Counted from the stretch's first letter, positions 1-6,175 are shown. The stretch: 6,792 bases of DNA from JAICMB01 sp049514735 (GCA_049514735.1 JBEKUT010000403.1:1-6792); one strand, 5' to 3'. The notes: a model not told the origin generated them from the sequence alone. Program-made: numbers and translations.

Positions 1-1319
1 TCGATGTGACGGCCGGCGTCCTGATACGATTCGCCGAGGTTGTAGCGTAATTCGCGAATCGTCTTGTTCACCGCTATTTCGCGATTCTCGTCAGGCCGCT
101 CGATATAGCCCAACGCGATCATTTGTTCCAAGGCTTCGTGCGCTGCGACGGGGTCGAGACGCGTGTGCGGTGGATGGCGACCGTCAGCGCCTGGAACTGT
201 TTCCCAGCTCGGAATGAACGCGACGTTCGGCGTCTTCACGAAGGACTGGGAAAGCACCTTGCCGTCCATATCTTCGCCCACGGGCAGTCCGTAGAGTGTC
301 AGGATAGTGGGTGCGATATCCAGCAGGGATGGCCCGTGAAGCGACTCCTGCCTTCTTATACAGGGCCCACCGATGGCGAGGATGCCCAAATCGCGGTGCT
401 CGACGGCGGGCCCGGCGGGAATGTCGGGAATCGATGACGGGCGCAGGTGATCCGGATGGAAGCCATGATCCGACATGAGTATGACGGTGGTGTTCGCGCC
501 GGCTTTCTGAAGCAGATCTCCTAACATCCGATCGTGAAGCTGGTACGCCTCCGAGACGACGTTTTGATACAGTTCGAAGTCGCGTTCACCGATCCAGGGC
601 TGGCGCGGCGGATGGTACTTCATGAAGCCGTGGCTGAAGTGATCGATGGCATCGTAGTACACGGCGCAGAAATCCCACGGCTGGTTATCCAGCAGCCACG
701 TTGCGGCGGAGTGGATGCTCATGCATTCCGCGAGCGTCCGCATAAACAGGCCCAGGCGCTTGTCGTTATCCTGATCGATTTCTTTGGCGAGAGGAATAAA
801 CGGCTCGACCATCGCCGGCGTTAACAGGTCGGGATGCATGCGAAGTCCGGCTAGTGTCGCGGCCAATTCCGGCGGATGAACAGCATTTACGCGCAGCGGC
901 CAGCCCTCATCGAGCGGGCCGGTGGCGCGGTGGTAATGATCGGAAACCATCACGCCGTTGATCGGCTCGGCGGGATGGCTCGGCCACCAGCCGATGACTA
1001 CGCTACGGAGACCATTCTGGTTGAGAATGTTCCACAGGGCTTTCGATTTTCGTGAGAGGTTTGTTACCGGCTGCACGCCGCGGCCATCCGGAGTTGGCTC
1101 GGAGAAGCCGTGGATGCCGTGTTTGAACGGTCGCTTTCCGGTGGCGATCGACGTCCACAGCATCGGCGAGAGCGGCGGATGCAGCGTAGCGATTTGGCCG
1201 GTGGCGCCGTTTTCGACGAGACGCTGGACGTGGGGCATTTTGCCCGCATCCATGAGTGGATGGATGACCTTCCAGTCGGCCGCATCCCAACCGATCAGGA
1301 GAAGATTACGTTCTGCCAT
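1..1319 (-). CDS. Alkaline phosphatase superfamily (type I phosphodiesterase-like) hydrolase with TPR-like C-terminus, 3'-truncated by window edge
   Basis: The minus frame is open from an ATG at 1317-1319 to the left edge, giving 439 codons and no stop, so the C-terminus is missing. The N-terminus (NLLLIGWDAADW) supplies the first metal-ligand Asp (D12). The segment HPPLSPMLWTSIATG aligns with the nucleophile loop of nucleotide pyrophosphatase/phosphodiesterases, which places the nucleophile at S51 where many relatives have Thr; GKRPFKHGIHGF follows. Other ligands are visible: D226 and H230 in DAIDHFSHGF, D284-H285 in MSDHGFH, and H308 before GILAIGGP. All expected metal ligands are therefore present and the enzyme is probably a divalent-metal phosphoester or sulfoester hydrolase. 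From about residue 385 the sequence (HEALEQMIALGYIE, then ELRYNLGESYQDAGRH) looks like the start of TPR repeats, as in many acidobacterial relatives. I see no signal peptide. It is the third gene of the operon, 3 bp after its neighbour's stop, so translation is probably coupled. The substrate is unknown. Confidence 0.88.
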   Translation of the reverse strand, partial: MAERNLLLIGWDAADWKVIHPLMDAGKMPHVQRLVENGATGQIATLHPPLSPMLWTSIATGKRPFKHGIHGFSEPTPDGRGVQPVTNLSRKSKALWNILNQNGLRSVVIGWWPSHPAEPINGVMVSDHYHRATGPLDEGWPLRVNAVHPPELAATLAGLRMHPDLLTPAMVEPFIPLAKEIDQDNDKRLGLFMRTLAECMSIHSAATWLLDNQPWDFCAVYYDAIDHFSHGFMKYHPPRQPWIGERDFELYQNVVSEAYQLHDRMLGDLLQKAGANTTVILMSDHGFHPDHLRPSSIPDIPAGPAVEHRDLGILAIGGPCIRRQESLHGPSLLDIAPTILTLYGLPVGEDMDGKVLSQSFVKTPNVAFIPSWETVPGADGRHPPHTRLDPVAAHEALEQMIALGYIERPDENREIAVNKTIRELRYNLGESYQDAGRHI

Positions 1320-1324
1320 TCCTT
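1320..1324 (-). promoter_or_regulatory. Shine-Dalgarno-like AAGGA abutting the phosphatase-family start
   Basis: Read on the minus strand, AAGGA directly touches the ATG at 1319 and overlaps the TAA stop (1323-1325) of the upstream gene. Zero spacing is too short for ordinary initiation. Either termination-reinitiation by ribosomes finishing the upstream gene starts this one, or the match is fortuitous. A start further downstream is unlikely because it would remove the metal ligand D12. Confidence 0.35.
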
Positions 1325-2420
1325 ATGGGGCAGAAACGTATTTCTCAATGACAAAAACAAAGTGCTGCCGCGGCCGTTCCCCGGCGATTTTGGGGTAGAA
1401 GAAATCCATCCGTTTGGCCTCTTCGACAGCCGCCTGGCTGTTCGGATCGGACGGCTGCAAGGAGTGCGCCTCGACGAGTTGTCCCGAAGGCGTAACGAGG
1501 CCGAACACGCAGACTGGATGCACCGTCGCGCCTGCCGGAAACGGACGCGGTTGAGAAAACCCCGAGAGTTTTTGAGCCTCCGCCATCATGACCGAGGGTC
1601 CTCTCGCCTGCATTTCCTGGGTTGGAACAAACAGGCTCCCATTGGCGGACGGAAGATTGGTGAGGCTCTCGACATTTATTTCCGATACAGTCTTGCCGCC
1701 TTCCGTTACGGTCACTTTGCTCGGCAAAATGTGACCGCCCAGTTGTGGGGCGTTGGTGTAGTCATAAGCGAAATAGCGCCCGGGTACTTGCGAGTGCACT
1801 TTAAGCAGCCCGGATTGGGGATCGATACACTCCTCGGTTTCATCCCAGCTCCGTCCGGACGGCGCGGTGGCATTTCTCGATCCCGAGATTAAAACGCAAG
1901 TGACCGGCGCGCCATTGAAGGTAGCAGTGGAAGTTCGGATCACTGCTCGGTTGAAATTCCCCGTAGGAATGGCGCCAAACAAGGCCGCGCGCGCCTCCTG
2001 CAAGCGCAGCGGTATAACATCCGATGTCCCATCTCCGTAGTATTTTTCCTGCGAGGAGATCTGGGTCGTCGCGTACCCGGCCTCGGCTTTCGCCGTCCAG
2101 CGCAGTCCTAGTTTGGGGTCGAAAAGATCTTCCATCTGCCAGGCGCCGTCGTAATCGGTTTGCCCGTGGGAATTTACGGTAAAGGCGACCTTGAGATCGT
2201 AACCCTGGCTGGCGGTTCGCAAGGCGTAATTGGTTCGCGCCCGGATAAGGAGTTGAACAACGGCGTCGCGGCTCGCGGGGGTGTCGACGGGCTGGACTGG
2301 ACCGCTGACCATCTCGAGAGGATCGCTCGGTATGGGCGCAATCCTCGGCGCGTTTTGACCGAGAGTACAAAGCGGCAGTACACTCACCGCTATCAGGCAT
2401 AGAGTGTTCTTAGAGACCAT
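1323..2420 (-). CDS. Secreted or periplasmic protein of unknown function with TonB_C-like C-terminal module
   Basis: The product is 365 aa. Residues 1-22 form a typical export signal: a lysine near the N-terminus, a hydrophobic stretch LCLIAVSVLPLC, then TLGQNAP. No good lipobox surrounds C18, so cleavage by signal peptidase I is more likely than lipidation. Residues about 65-265 are rich in alternating, beta-strand-like segments with no recognised domain; C175 and C198 could form a disulfide after export. Residues about 296-362 (ATVHPVCVFGLVTPSGQ, then AAVEEAKRMDFFYP, then a beta-rich end HFVFVIEKYV) resemble the TonB_C fold. There is no transmembrane anchor plus proline-rich linker of a true TonB, so energy transduction is not implied. 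The ATG overlaps the upstream stop as TAATG, and GGAAGGA lies 7 nt upstream inside that gene, which fixes the start. The TonB_C resemblance is an inference from sequence pattern. Confidence 0.82.
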   Translation of the reverse strand: MVSKNTLCLIAVSVLPLCTLGQNAPRIAPIPSDPLEMVSGPVQPVDTPASRDAVVQLLIRARTNYALRTASQGYDLKVAFTVNSHGQTDYDGAWQMEDLFDPKLGLRWTAKAEAGYATTQISSQEKYYGDGTSDVIPLRLQEARAALFGAIPTGNFNRAVIRTSTATFNGAPVTCVLISGSRNATAPSGRSWDETEECIDPQSGLLKVHSQVPGRYFAYDYTNAPQLGGHILPSKVTVTEGGKTVSEINVESLTNLPSANGSLFVPTQEMQARGPSVMMAEAQKLSGFSQPRPFPAGATVHPVCVFGLVTPSGQLVEAHSLQPSDPNSQAAVEEAKRMDFFYPKIAGERPRQHFVFVIEKYVSAP

Positions 2421-3877
2421 TATTTCGTCCTTCCGTCTGCCGGAAATCGCAGCTTGGGCTGGTAGGGCTGCTTTGCATGTGGCAGCAGCGCATTCGATCC
2501 ACCGCCCGAGCCACCACCGCCGCCCGATCCTCCACCACCTCCACCTGTTCCACCACCTCCGCCGGTTCCACCACCTCCGCCGGTTCCACCTCCGCCGCCT
2601 GTACCACCACCGCCGCCTGTACCACCACCGCCGCCCGTGCCTCCGCCCCCTCCTCCCGTGCCTCCGCCGCCACCCGTCCCGATGGTCGTGAAGAAGCCGG
2701 TTCCGATACCTCCGCCTCCTATTCCGATGATTGTTCCACCACCTGCCGTTGCGCCAGTCCCACAGCCAGTAACCGATGATGCAGTTTGGAGCGGAAACAA
2801 CACACCCTTTTGGGTTTTCATGCCGCCGACAATAATCCCAATGGGAACGTCACCCTGGCCCAGATTGATTGGAACAGTCAGATTAATCTGATAAAGACCG
2901 GCGCTCGAAAGTCCTACGAAAGACGGCTGAACCAAGACCTTATTGATGTATAGGCTGAGCACATTATTTATGGGGGCGTCGCCAGAGAAAGGCTTTCCAG
3001 CCAGGACCACGGGAGTAGTTGGGCCCAACCCGAAGGCGAAGAGTTCAACGGTGTCGCCTGCCTGCGCAGCCACCGTAGGATAGCCGAGACAACTCCCCGA
3101 CGGGCCGAGAATGTCGTATGTTCCACCGCCATAAGCTCCGGAATGATCCGATCTAAGAATGATCCCGGAGACATATCTTCCGATAAGCAAATCGAAAGAC
3201 GGCGCAAACTGACTTAGAGTCACAGTGGCTGTCGCGCTTCCGGTGGCTGTGGTAACCACCACAGACACGGGTCCTGTCGTTGGGTCGTCCGGCGCCTGTA
3301 AGTTAATCTGACCGGGACTGACAAACATGAGATACGCGGGCCTGCCGTTGATCTCGACGCGGGTACCGCCGAGCGATGTGGGAAAATCGTCGTTCCAGGT
3401 GGCTGTTACGCTCGCCAGATTGGACCCGAAAATGGAGACCCATTCGCCTGGCTGGATGGTGTTTGTCTTGCTATCGAGAGGCGTGACGCCACCGGGTGAA
3501 ATGGAGGGGGGCTGCGAGGAAGCCTGGGTGGTGTTGAGCGTTTTCGCGGACGCTTTATTTAAGAATATTTGACCCTGGTCCTCGGCAGCCATAGCTAAAC
3601 GGACAGCATTCACCAAGGGTGGGTTCTTAGAGCTCGCGAAGAGTTGGCGGGCGGTTCGGGCGCTTGCAACGCGCTCAGCCGTGACGTTCCGTGCACTGCT
3701 GCCTATGATCGATGCCGAGGCGCTTGTTACCATGGCCATGGCCGAGCCGGTAACCGCGGCATAGATCTGCCAGTTTCCGGCGCTGCGTTTTAGGACGTCT
3801 TTTAAAGATGAGGAGCGGAGGGTGGCGAAGTAAGCTTCCAGCCGGCGGTCCAGGTCGGTTTTTCTCGGAGCGCCCAT
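2420..3877 (-). CDS. TIGR03437-type (Solibacter) surface protein with Gly/Thr-rich repeat tail
   Basis: The product is 485 aa. Residues 1-35 are basic and polar, and a hydrophobic/small-residue segment at about 36-58 (IYAAVTGSAMAMVTSASAS) could be an export signal or membrane anchor. Residues about 65-125 are a low-complexity Ala/Ser/Thr region. Residues about 126-352 match the TIGR03437 pattern recalled from Solibacter proteins: ISPGGVTPLDS, QPGEWVSIFGSNLA, YLMFVSPGQINLQAP, DTVELFAFGLGPT and AGLYQINLTVP. This beta-rich, Ig-like domain has no known biochemical role and usually ends extracellular proteins. Here it is followed by a Gly-rich stretch (about 375-400), a (Gly5-Thr)n / (Gly5-Ser)n tract (400-460) and a basic 25-residue end from S461, so the domain is not terminal. 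The start has a good SD (AGAGGT, 5 nt spacing). It is the first gene of the minus-strand operon. A structural or adhesive cell-surface role is inferred only. Confidence 0.9.
   Translation of the reverse strand: MGAPRKTDLDRRLEAYFATLRSSSLKDVLKRSAGNWQIYAAVTGSAMAMVTSASASIIGSSARNVTAERVASARTARQLFASSKNPPLVNAVRLAMAAEDQGQIFLNKASAKTLNTTQASSQPPSISPGGVTPLDSKTNTIQPGEWVSIFGSNLASVTATWNDDFPTSLGGTRVEINGRPAYLMFVSPGQINLQAPDDPTTGPVSVVVTTATGSATATVTLSQFAPSFDLLIGRYVSGIILRSDHSGAYGGGTYDILGPSGSCLGYPTVAAQAGDTVELFAFGLGPTTPVVLAGKPFSGDAPINNVLSLYINKVLVQPSFVGLSSAGLYQINLTVPINLGQGDVPIGIIVGGMKTQKGVLFPLQTASSVTGCGTGATAGGGTIIGIGGGGIGTGFFTTIGTGGGGGTGGGGGGTGGGGGTGGGGGTGGGGGTGGGGGTGGGGGTGGGGGGSGGGGGSGGGSNALLPHAKQPYQPKLRFPADGRTK
2508..2675 (-). 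repeat. 18-bp minisatellite encoding the Gly5-Thr/Ser tail
   Basis: Nine tandem units lie at 2508-2525, 2526-2546, 2547-2564, 2565-2582, 2583-2600, 2601-2618, 2619-2636, 2637-2657 and 2658-2675. Seven units are 18 bp and two (2526-2546 and 2637-2657) are 21 bp, so every length change keeps frame. The units at 2547 and 2565 are identical, and those at 2601 and 2619 differ in one base, which suggests recent duplication. The last two units in translation order end in Ser rather than Thr. The coding strand is strongly G-rich and the plus strand C-rich. The tract lies wholly inside the TIGR03437-domain gene. Confidence 0.92.
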
Positions 3878-3882
3878 GAGTT

Positions 3883-3888
3883 ACCTCT
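3883..3888 (-). promoter_or_regulatory. Ribosome binding site of the TIGR03437-domain gene
   Basis: On the minus strand AGAGGT stands 5 nt before the ATG at 3877. It is a clear Shine-Dalgarno sequence at normal spacing and supports this start. Confidence 0.7.
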
Positions 3889-3914
3889 TGCCGGGTTTAC
3901 TGAAACCCACTTAA

Positions 3915-3943
3915 ATCGTACACCTTTCGAAGGCGCGTGAGAA
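3915..3943 (-). promoter_or_regulatory. Candidate sigma70-type promoter of the minus-strand operon
   Basis: On the minus strand TTCTCA (3938-3943) is separated by exactly 17 bp from TACGAT (3915-3920). Each box matches 4 of 6 consensus positions. The site is about 38 bp upstream of the first gene of the operon, in the divergent intergenic region. The matches are modest and could be chance. I found no convincing promoter for the opposite (HEPN) direction in the remaining bases up to 4057. Confidence 0.25.
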
Positions 3944-4057
3944 TACCGTAGCCGTTGTATTTTCGGCCATGAGCGGTTGGAAGCTTGGCACGTTGATGTG
4001 TTTCCGCGCGCCATCTGGTTTCTACGCAAAGCTGTATCCTTGGGATAGAGCGGCTGG

Positions 4058-4472
4058 ATGAATCGGGTCGATTTTCAGAATCTCGCGGGAGAGCGTTTGG
4101 CTGATGCGGCGGCCCTGCTTGCAGCGGGACGTTTCGATTGCGCGTACTACATTGCTGGCTACACCAATCGAGTGCGCGCCGAAAGCGTGCATTGCTAATA
4201 AAACAAAGGAAGGCGACTTTCCACCTCGGGAAACCAAGAAAATTTGGACCCATGATCTGGTTGATCTGATCGAGTCGGCTGGGTTGAAGACGGAGTTCAT
4301 TGAGGTGACCCGGAAGAACTTCCTGTTTGAGGCGGGTTGGGCGATCGTAAGAGATTGGTCCGAATCAGCGAGGTATGAGAACGCACACGACCGGCTCCGG
4401 GCAGAACAGATGTTAGATGCTATTACCGATCCACAGAACGGAATCTTGCAATGGTTAAAGAAGTATTGGTAG
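4058..4472 (+). pseudogene. HEPN-domain protein gene interrupted by a +1 frameshift near 4166
   Basis: The ATG at 4058 opens a frame encoding a HEPN-type N-terminus (QNLAGERLADAAALLAAGRF, then DCAYYIAGYT). It then goes out of frame and stops at 4196-4198 after 46 codons. Skipping one base (A4166) restores IECAPKACIANKTK and the rest of a typical domain: HDLVDLIESAGL, W94, DWSESARYE and the end GILQWLKKYW. The joined product would be 137 aa, a normal length for this family. HEPN proteins are all-helical; many are RNases using an R-x4-6-H motif, and R105-x4-H110 (RYENAH) would fit by spacing, though R-Y is also part of a general family signature and need not be catalytic. An in-frame stop at 4046-4048 excludes a longer N-terminus. 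Only a weak SD is visible. The second half could be translated from ATG 4104, but its first 21 residues would be unrelated to HEPN. The last 22 bp overlap the next gene. It may be a real mutation or a sequence error. Confidence 0.8.
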
Positions 4473-5050
4473 AGGCGGCGATAGATGCCGGCGCCAAGCT
4501 GCTGTCGGAGCTTGATCGCACTGAGTTTCCAGTCGATTCGATGTTCTGGGTGCAAATGCCGGAGGCGGGCCATTGGCGTCTAGTGATCGGCTCGCCTTTG
4601 GTCCCTGAAAAGGGATCGCTTGTGGCTTATGAGCGTTTGGGCGCGCTGCTTCGGGAGGCGGACATTGGATTAAGCCTGATGAACATATCCGTCTTTGCGC
4701 CGGACTCGACCCAGCTTTCATCCCTGCTGTCGGCCGTTGAAACGTCGGGTCTAGTGGTTGCTGGGCCATCATGGCTGTCATTCGGCGAAGGGGTCATTTT
4801 CCGTTGGACGTCCGACGCGATTCGCGGAACGGTGACTTGTGAACTTACACAAGCTGAGCTTTCCCGGATCTGGGAACAGGAGAGAAAGCCGACCAATCTC
4901 CCGAAACTTCTGTTCACCATGCAGGGCCGCCAAGTTACCATTCGATTTCATCCGCAGCATGGGCCACTAAAGGGTTTGGAGCAGACAAATCAGCCGATTC
5001 AGTTAGCCCTGCATCGATCGCGCCCGGATTGCCAGATCCAGTGGCTCTAG
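4451..5050 (+). CDS. Protein of unknown function overlapping the HEPN gene (probable functional partner)
   Basis: The product is 199 aa with no signal peptide or membrane segment, so it is predicted cytoplasmic. The first 100 residues form a compact alpha/beta-looking region: a helix VEAAIDAGAKLLSELDR, then FPVDSMFWVQMPEAGHWRLV, IGSPLV, then a helix AYERLGALLRE and ADIGLSLMNISVFAPDS. I recall uncharacterised bacterial proteins with this N-terminal pattern (helix, FPV..., W.L..ASPLV, AY..I, IGLS...I.VV.P), but cannot name the family. Residues about 101-199 are less familiar and may be an extra domain; a Trp/Phe-rich stretch at 108-119 is followed by a charged helix near 133-147. The ATG lies 22 bp inside the HEPN frame, after a weak GGA at suitable distance, so the two were probably translated as a coupled pair. 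It is not a recognisable MNT nucleotidyltransferase: I see no GSxxxGxxxxxSDxD motif. The reading frame is intact, unlike its neighbour. Confidence 0.8.
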   Translation: MVKEVLVEAAIDAGAKLLSELDRTEFPVDSMFWVQMPEAGHWRLVIGSPLVPEKGSLVAYERLGALLREADIGLSLMNISVFAPDSTQLSSLLSAVETSGLVVAGPSWLSFGEGVIFRWTSDAIRGTVTCELTQAELSRIWEQERKPTNLPKLLFTMQGRQVTIRFHPQHGPLKGLEQTNQPIQLALHRSRPDCQIQWL

Positions 5051-5058
5051 TTTATTGA

Positions 5059-5076
5059 GGGCTCTTTACAGGGCCC
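5059..5076. terminator. Small hairpin between convergent genes, possible terminator
   Basis: GGGCTC (5059-5064) can pair with GGGCCC (5071-5076) as a 6-bp stem with one G-T wobble and a 6-nt loop. It sits within the 31-bp gap between the plus-strand unknown gene and the minus-strand hydrolase. No T-tract follows on either strand, so an intrinsic terminator is only a possibility. Confidence 0.25.
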
Positions 5077-5081
5077 ACGGC

Positions 5082-6035
5082 TCACATTTCGTCAAAGAAC
5101 GCTCGCAATAGGCCGGACGTTTTGCGTAGGAAAGCAGTTCCGTCAATGTCGGTCAGATCGAAATGCGACCGGGGAATTGGAAAGCGTGACGGAAACACGC
5201 CCGCATCGGAGAAATTCATGTGACCCGCTTCGGGGACTTCTTCGATGCGGCAACCGGCGACATCCACGGAGCAGATGCGATGAAACTCGGCGACAATCCG
5301 ATCGTTCAGCGCCTCTTGTGAAGCGGGAAGCGGGGCTCCGTTGACGATCAGGAGCGGACGCGCCAGATGAGTGATCGGGGCCCCCTGCGGCGCGCCGTCC
5401 AGGTTCGCGCCACGGCGGAATCGCTCATCTGTCTCCAACGCGTGCATGGCGGCCGCTCCTCCAAACGAGTGGCCCAAAACGCCGATGCGATGTTGGTCCA
5501 CGTGCTCTTTTAAACCTGGCTCAGACAGCACGCGATCCACGGCGAAATGAAAATCGGCAACCCATTCGGTCACCACGGCCGCGCTATGAGGCGGAGTGAC
5601 GCCGGCGACAATGTAACCGAAGCTGGCAAGGTCCTCCGCTAAAGTCGTGTAGTCGGTTGGAATGCGTGCCATCGCGGGAGAGAGCACAAGAAGCGGGAAC
5701 TCGCCATCGGCCATCGTGGCTCCATTTCGCGCAGCCACGCGAATCTCCCTGAACGGGCCCTTCGCCGCGAGTTCGCCCCTATTGCGTGGAACATACTCGG
5801 CTCTCGGAGCGTTCGAGATTAAAGCCGGATACCAAACGACCACCGTCAATTTCCGGCCACGATCCGGATCGGTCCAGTCAAAAAGCATCCGCCCGACTGA
5901 GTGCGGACCGCGAGGCTGTGGAAGAACGATAGGACGGCTGTAGATTTCGTACTCAAACCACGCCGCGGCGAGTACTCCCAACCCGCAAAGTGCCAGAGCG
6001 GCCCAAATCAACCGGTAATGTGAGGCGCCTGGCAA
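5082..6035 (-). CDS. Membrane-anchored alpha/beta hydrolase, PAF-acetylhydrolase / dienelactone hydrolase-like
   Basis: The product is 317 aa. One hydrophobic segment at about 8-26 (LIWAALALCGLGVLAAAW) is a signal anchor, so the enzyme probably faces the periplasm. The mature part has the alpha/beta-hydrolase layout: VVVWYPA (66-71), a core strand FPLLVLSP (113-120) with the following oxyanion-region loop, the nucleophile elbow GHSFGG with S190, D213 in NLDGAPQG, and H272 in AGHMNFSD. The S-D-H spacing and the H..FSD motif resemble plasma-type PAF-acetylhydrolase and related ester or lipid hydrolases. C255 and C262 could form a disulfide in the periplasm. The substrate cannot be told. The only in-frame start upstream of the hydrophobic segment is TTG at 6033-6035, since an in-frame TAG lies at 6045-6047; no clear SD precedes it. 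It is convergent with the plus-strand pair and divergent from the polysaccharide gene, so it appears to be a single-gene unit. Confidence 0.86.
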   Translation of the reverse strand: MPGASHYRLIWAALALCGLGVLAAAWFEYEIYSRPIVLPQPRGPHSVGRMLFDWTDPDRGRKLTVVVWYPALISNAPRAEYVPRNRGELAAKGPFREIRVAARNGATMADGEFPLLVLSPAMARIPTDYTTLAEDLASFGYIVAGVTPPHSAAVVTEWVADFHFAVDRVLSEPGLKEHVDQHRIGVLGHSFGGAAAMHALETDERFRRGANLDGAPQGAPITHLARPLLIVNGAPLPASQEALNDRIVAEFHRICSVDVAGCRIEEVPEAGHMNFSDAGVFPSRFPIPRSHFDLTDIDGTAFLRKTSGLLRAFFDEM

Positions 6036-6061
6036 CGATTCATTCTACTCATCGCCGAATT

Positions 6062-6111
6062 TACTTAGATGAGTTACAAGGTATAGGACTTTTGAACTAC
6101 AGAGTACTTAG
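6062..6111. repeat. Direct repeat TACTTAG in the hydrolase / chain-length determinant intergenic region
   Basis: TACTTAG occurs at 6062-6068 and 6105-6111, each followed closely by GAG, with a 43-bp centre-to-centre distance (about four helical turns). The 140-bp region (6036-6175) is clearly AT-richer than its flanks and must hold the promoters of two divergent genes. A candidate plus-strand promoter TTTACT - 16 bp - TATAGG overlaps the first copy, with weak matches. An operator role is speculative. Confidence 0.3.
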
Positions 6112-6175
6112 CGAGTTTTAGTACACACTCCTCATTGCAGCACTAGCCTTACCAATCCAGAATTAACTTGAGCCC

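Noticed and set aside
1110..1892. 260-codon plus-strand open frame
   Set aside because: It lies antisense to the phosphatase-family gene and the TonB_C-like gene, spans their junction, is basic and low in recognisable structure, and fits a shadow of GC-rich coding sequence.
2508..2675. Tandem repeats as a possible CRISPR array
   Set aside because: Units are directly adjacent with no unique spacers and stay in frame within a coding sequence.
2404..2691. Plus-strand His/Arg/Pro-rich open frames over the repeat tract, plus other frames there
   Set aside because: They are translations of the complement of the Gly-encoding minisatellite; their low complexity comes from the repeat and no independent gene signal is present.
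4104..4166. ATG 4104 as the true start of a 122-aa HEPN protein
   Set aside because: Its first 21 residues do not resemble HEPN, while the other frame from 4058 encodes the missing N-terminal helix and joins exactly at the conserved GY[T]IEC segment.
4022..4573. 183-codon minus-strand open frame across the HEPN gene
   Set aside because: It is antisense to the HEPN reading, with no recognisable domain, whereas the plus-strand frames give a coherent HEPN protein after a one-base correction.
359..5076. CAGGGCCCAC occurring both at 361-370 and at 5069-5078
   Set aside because: It is a 10-bp match in GC-rich sequence, one copy inside a gene and one in an intergenic gap, with no flanking similarity; most likely chance.
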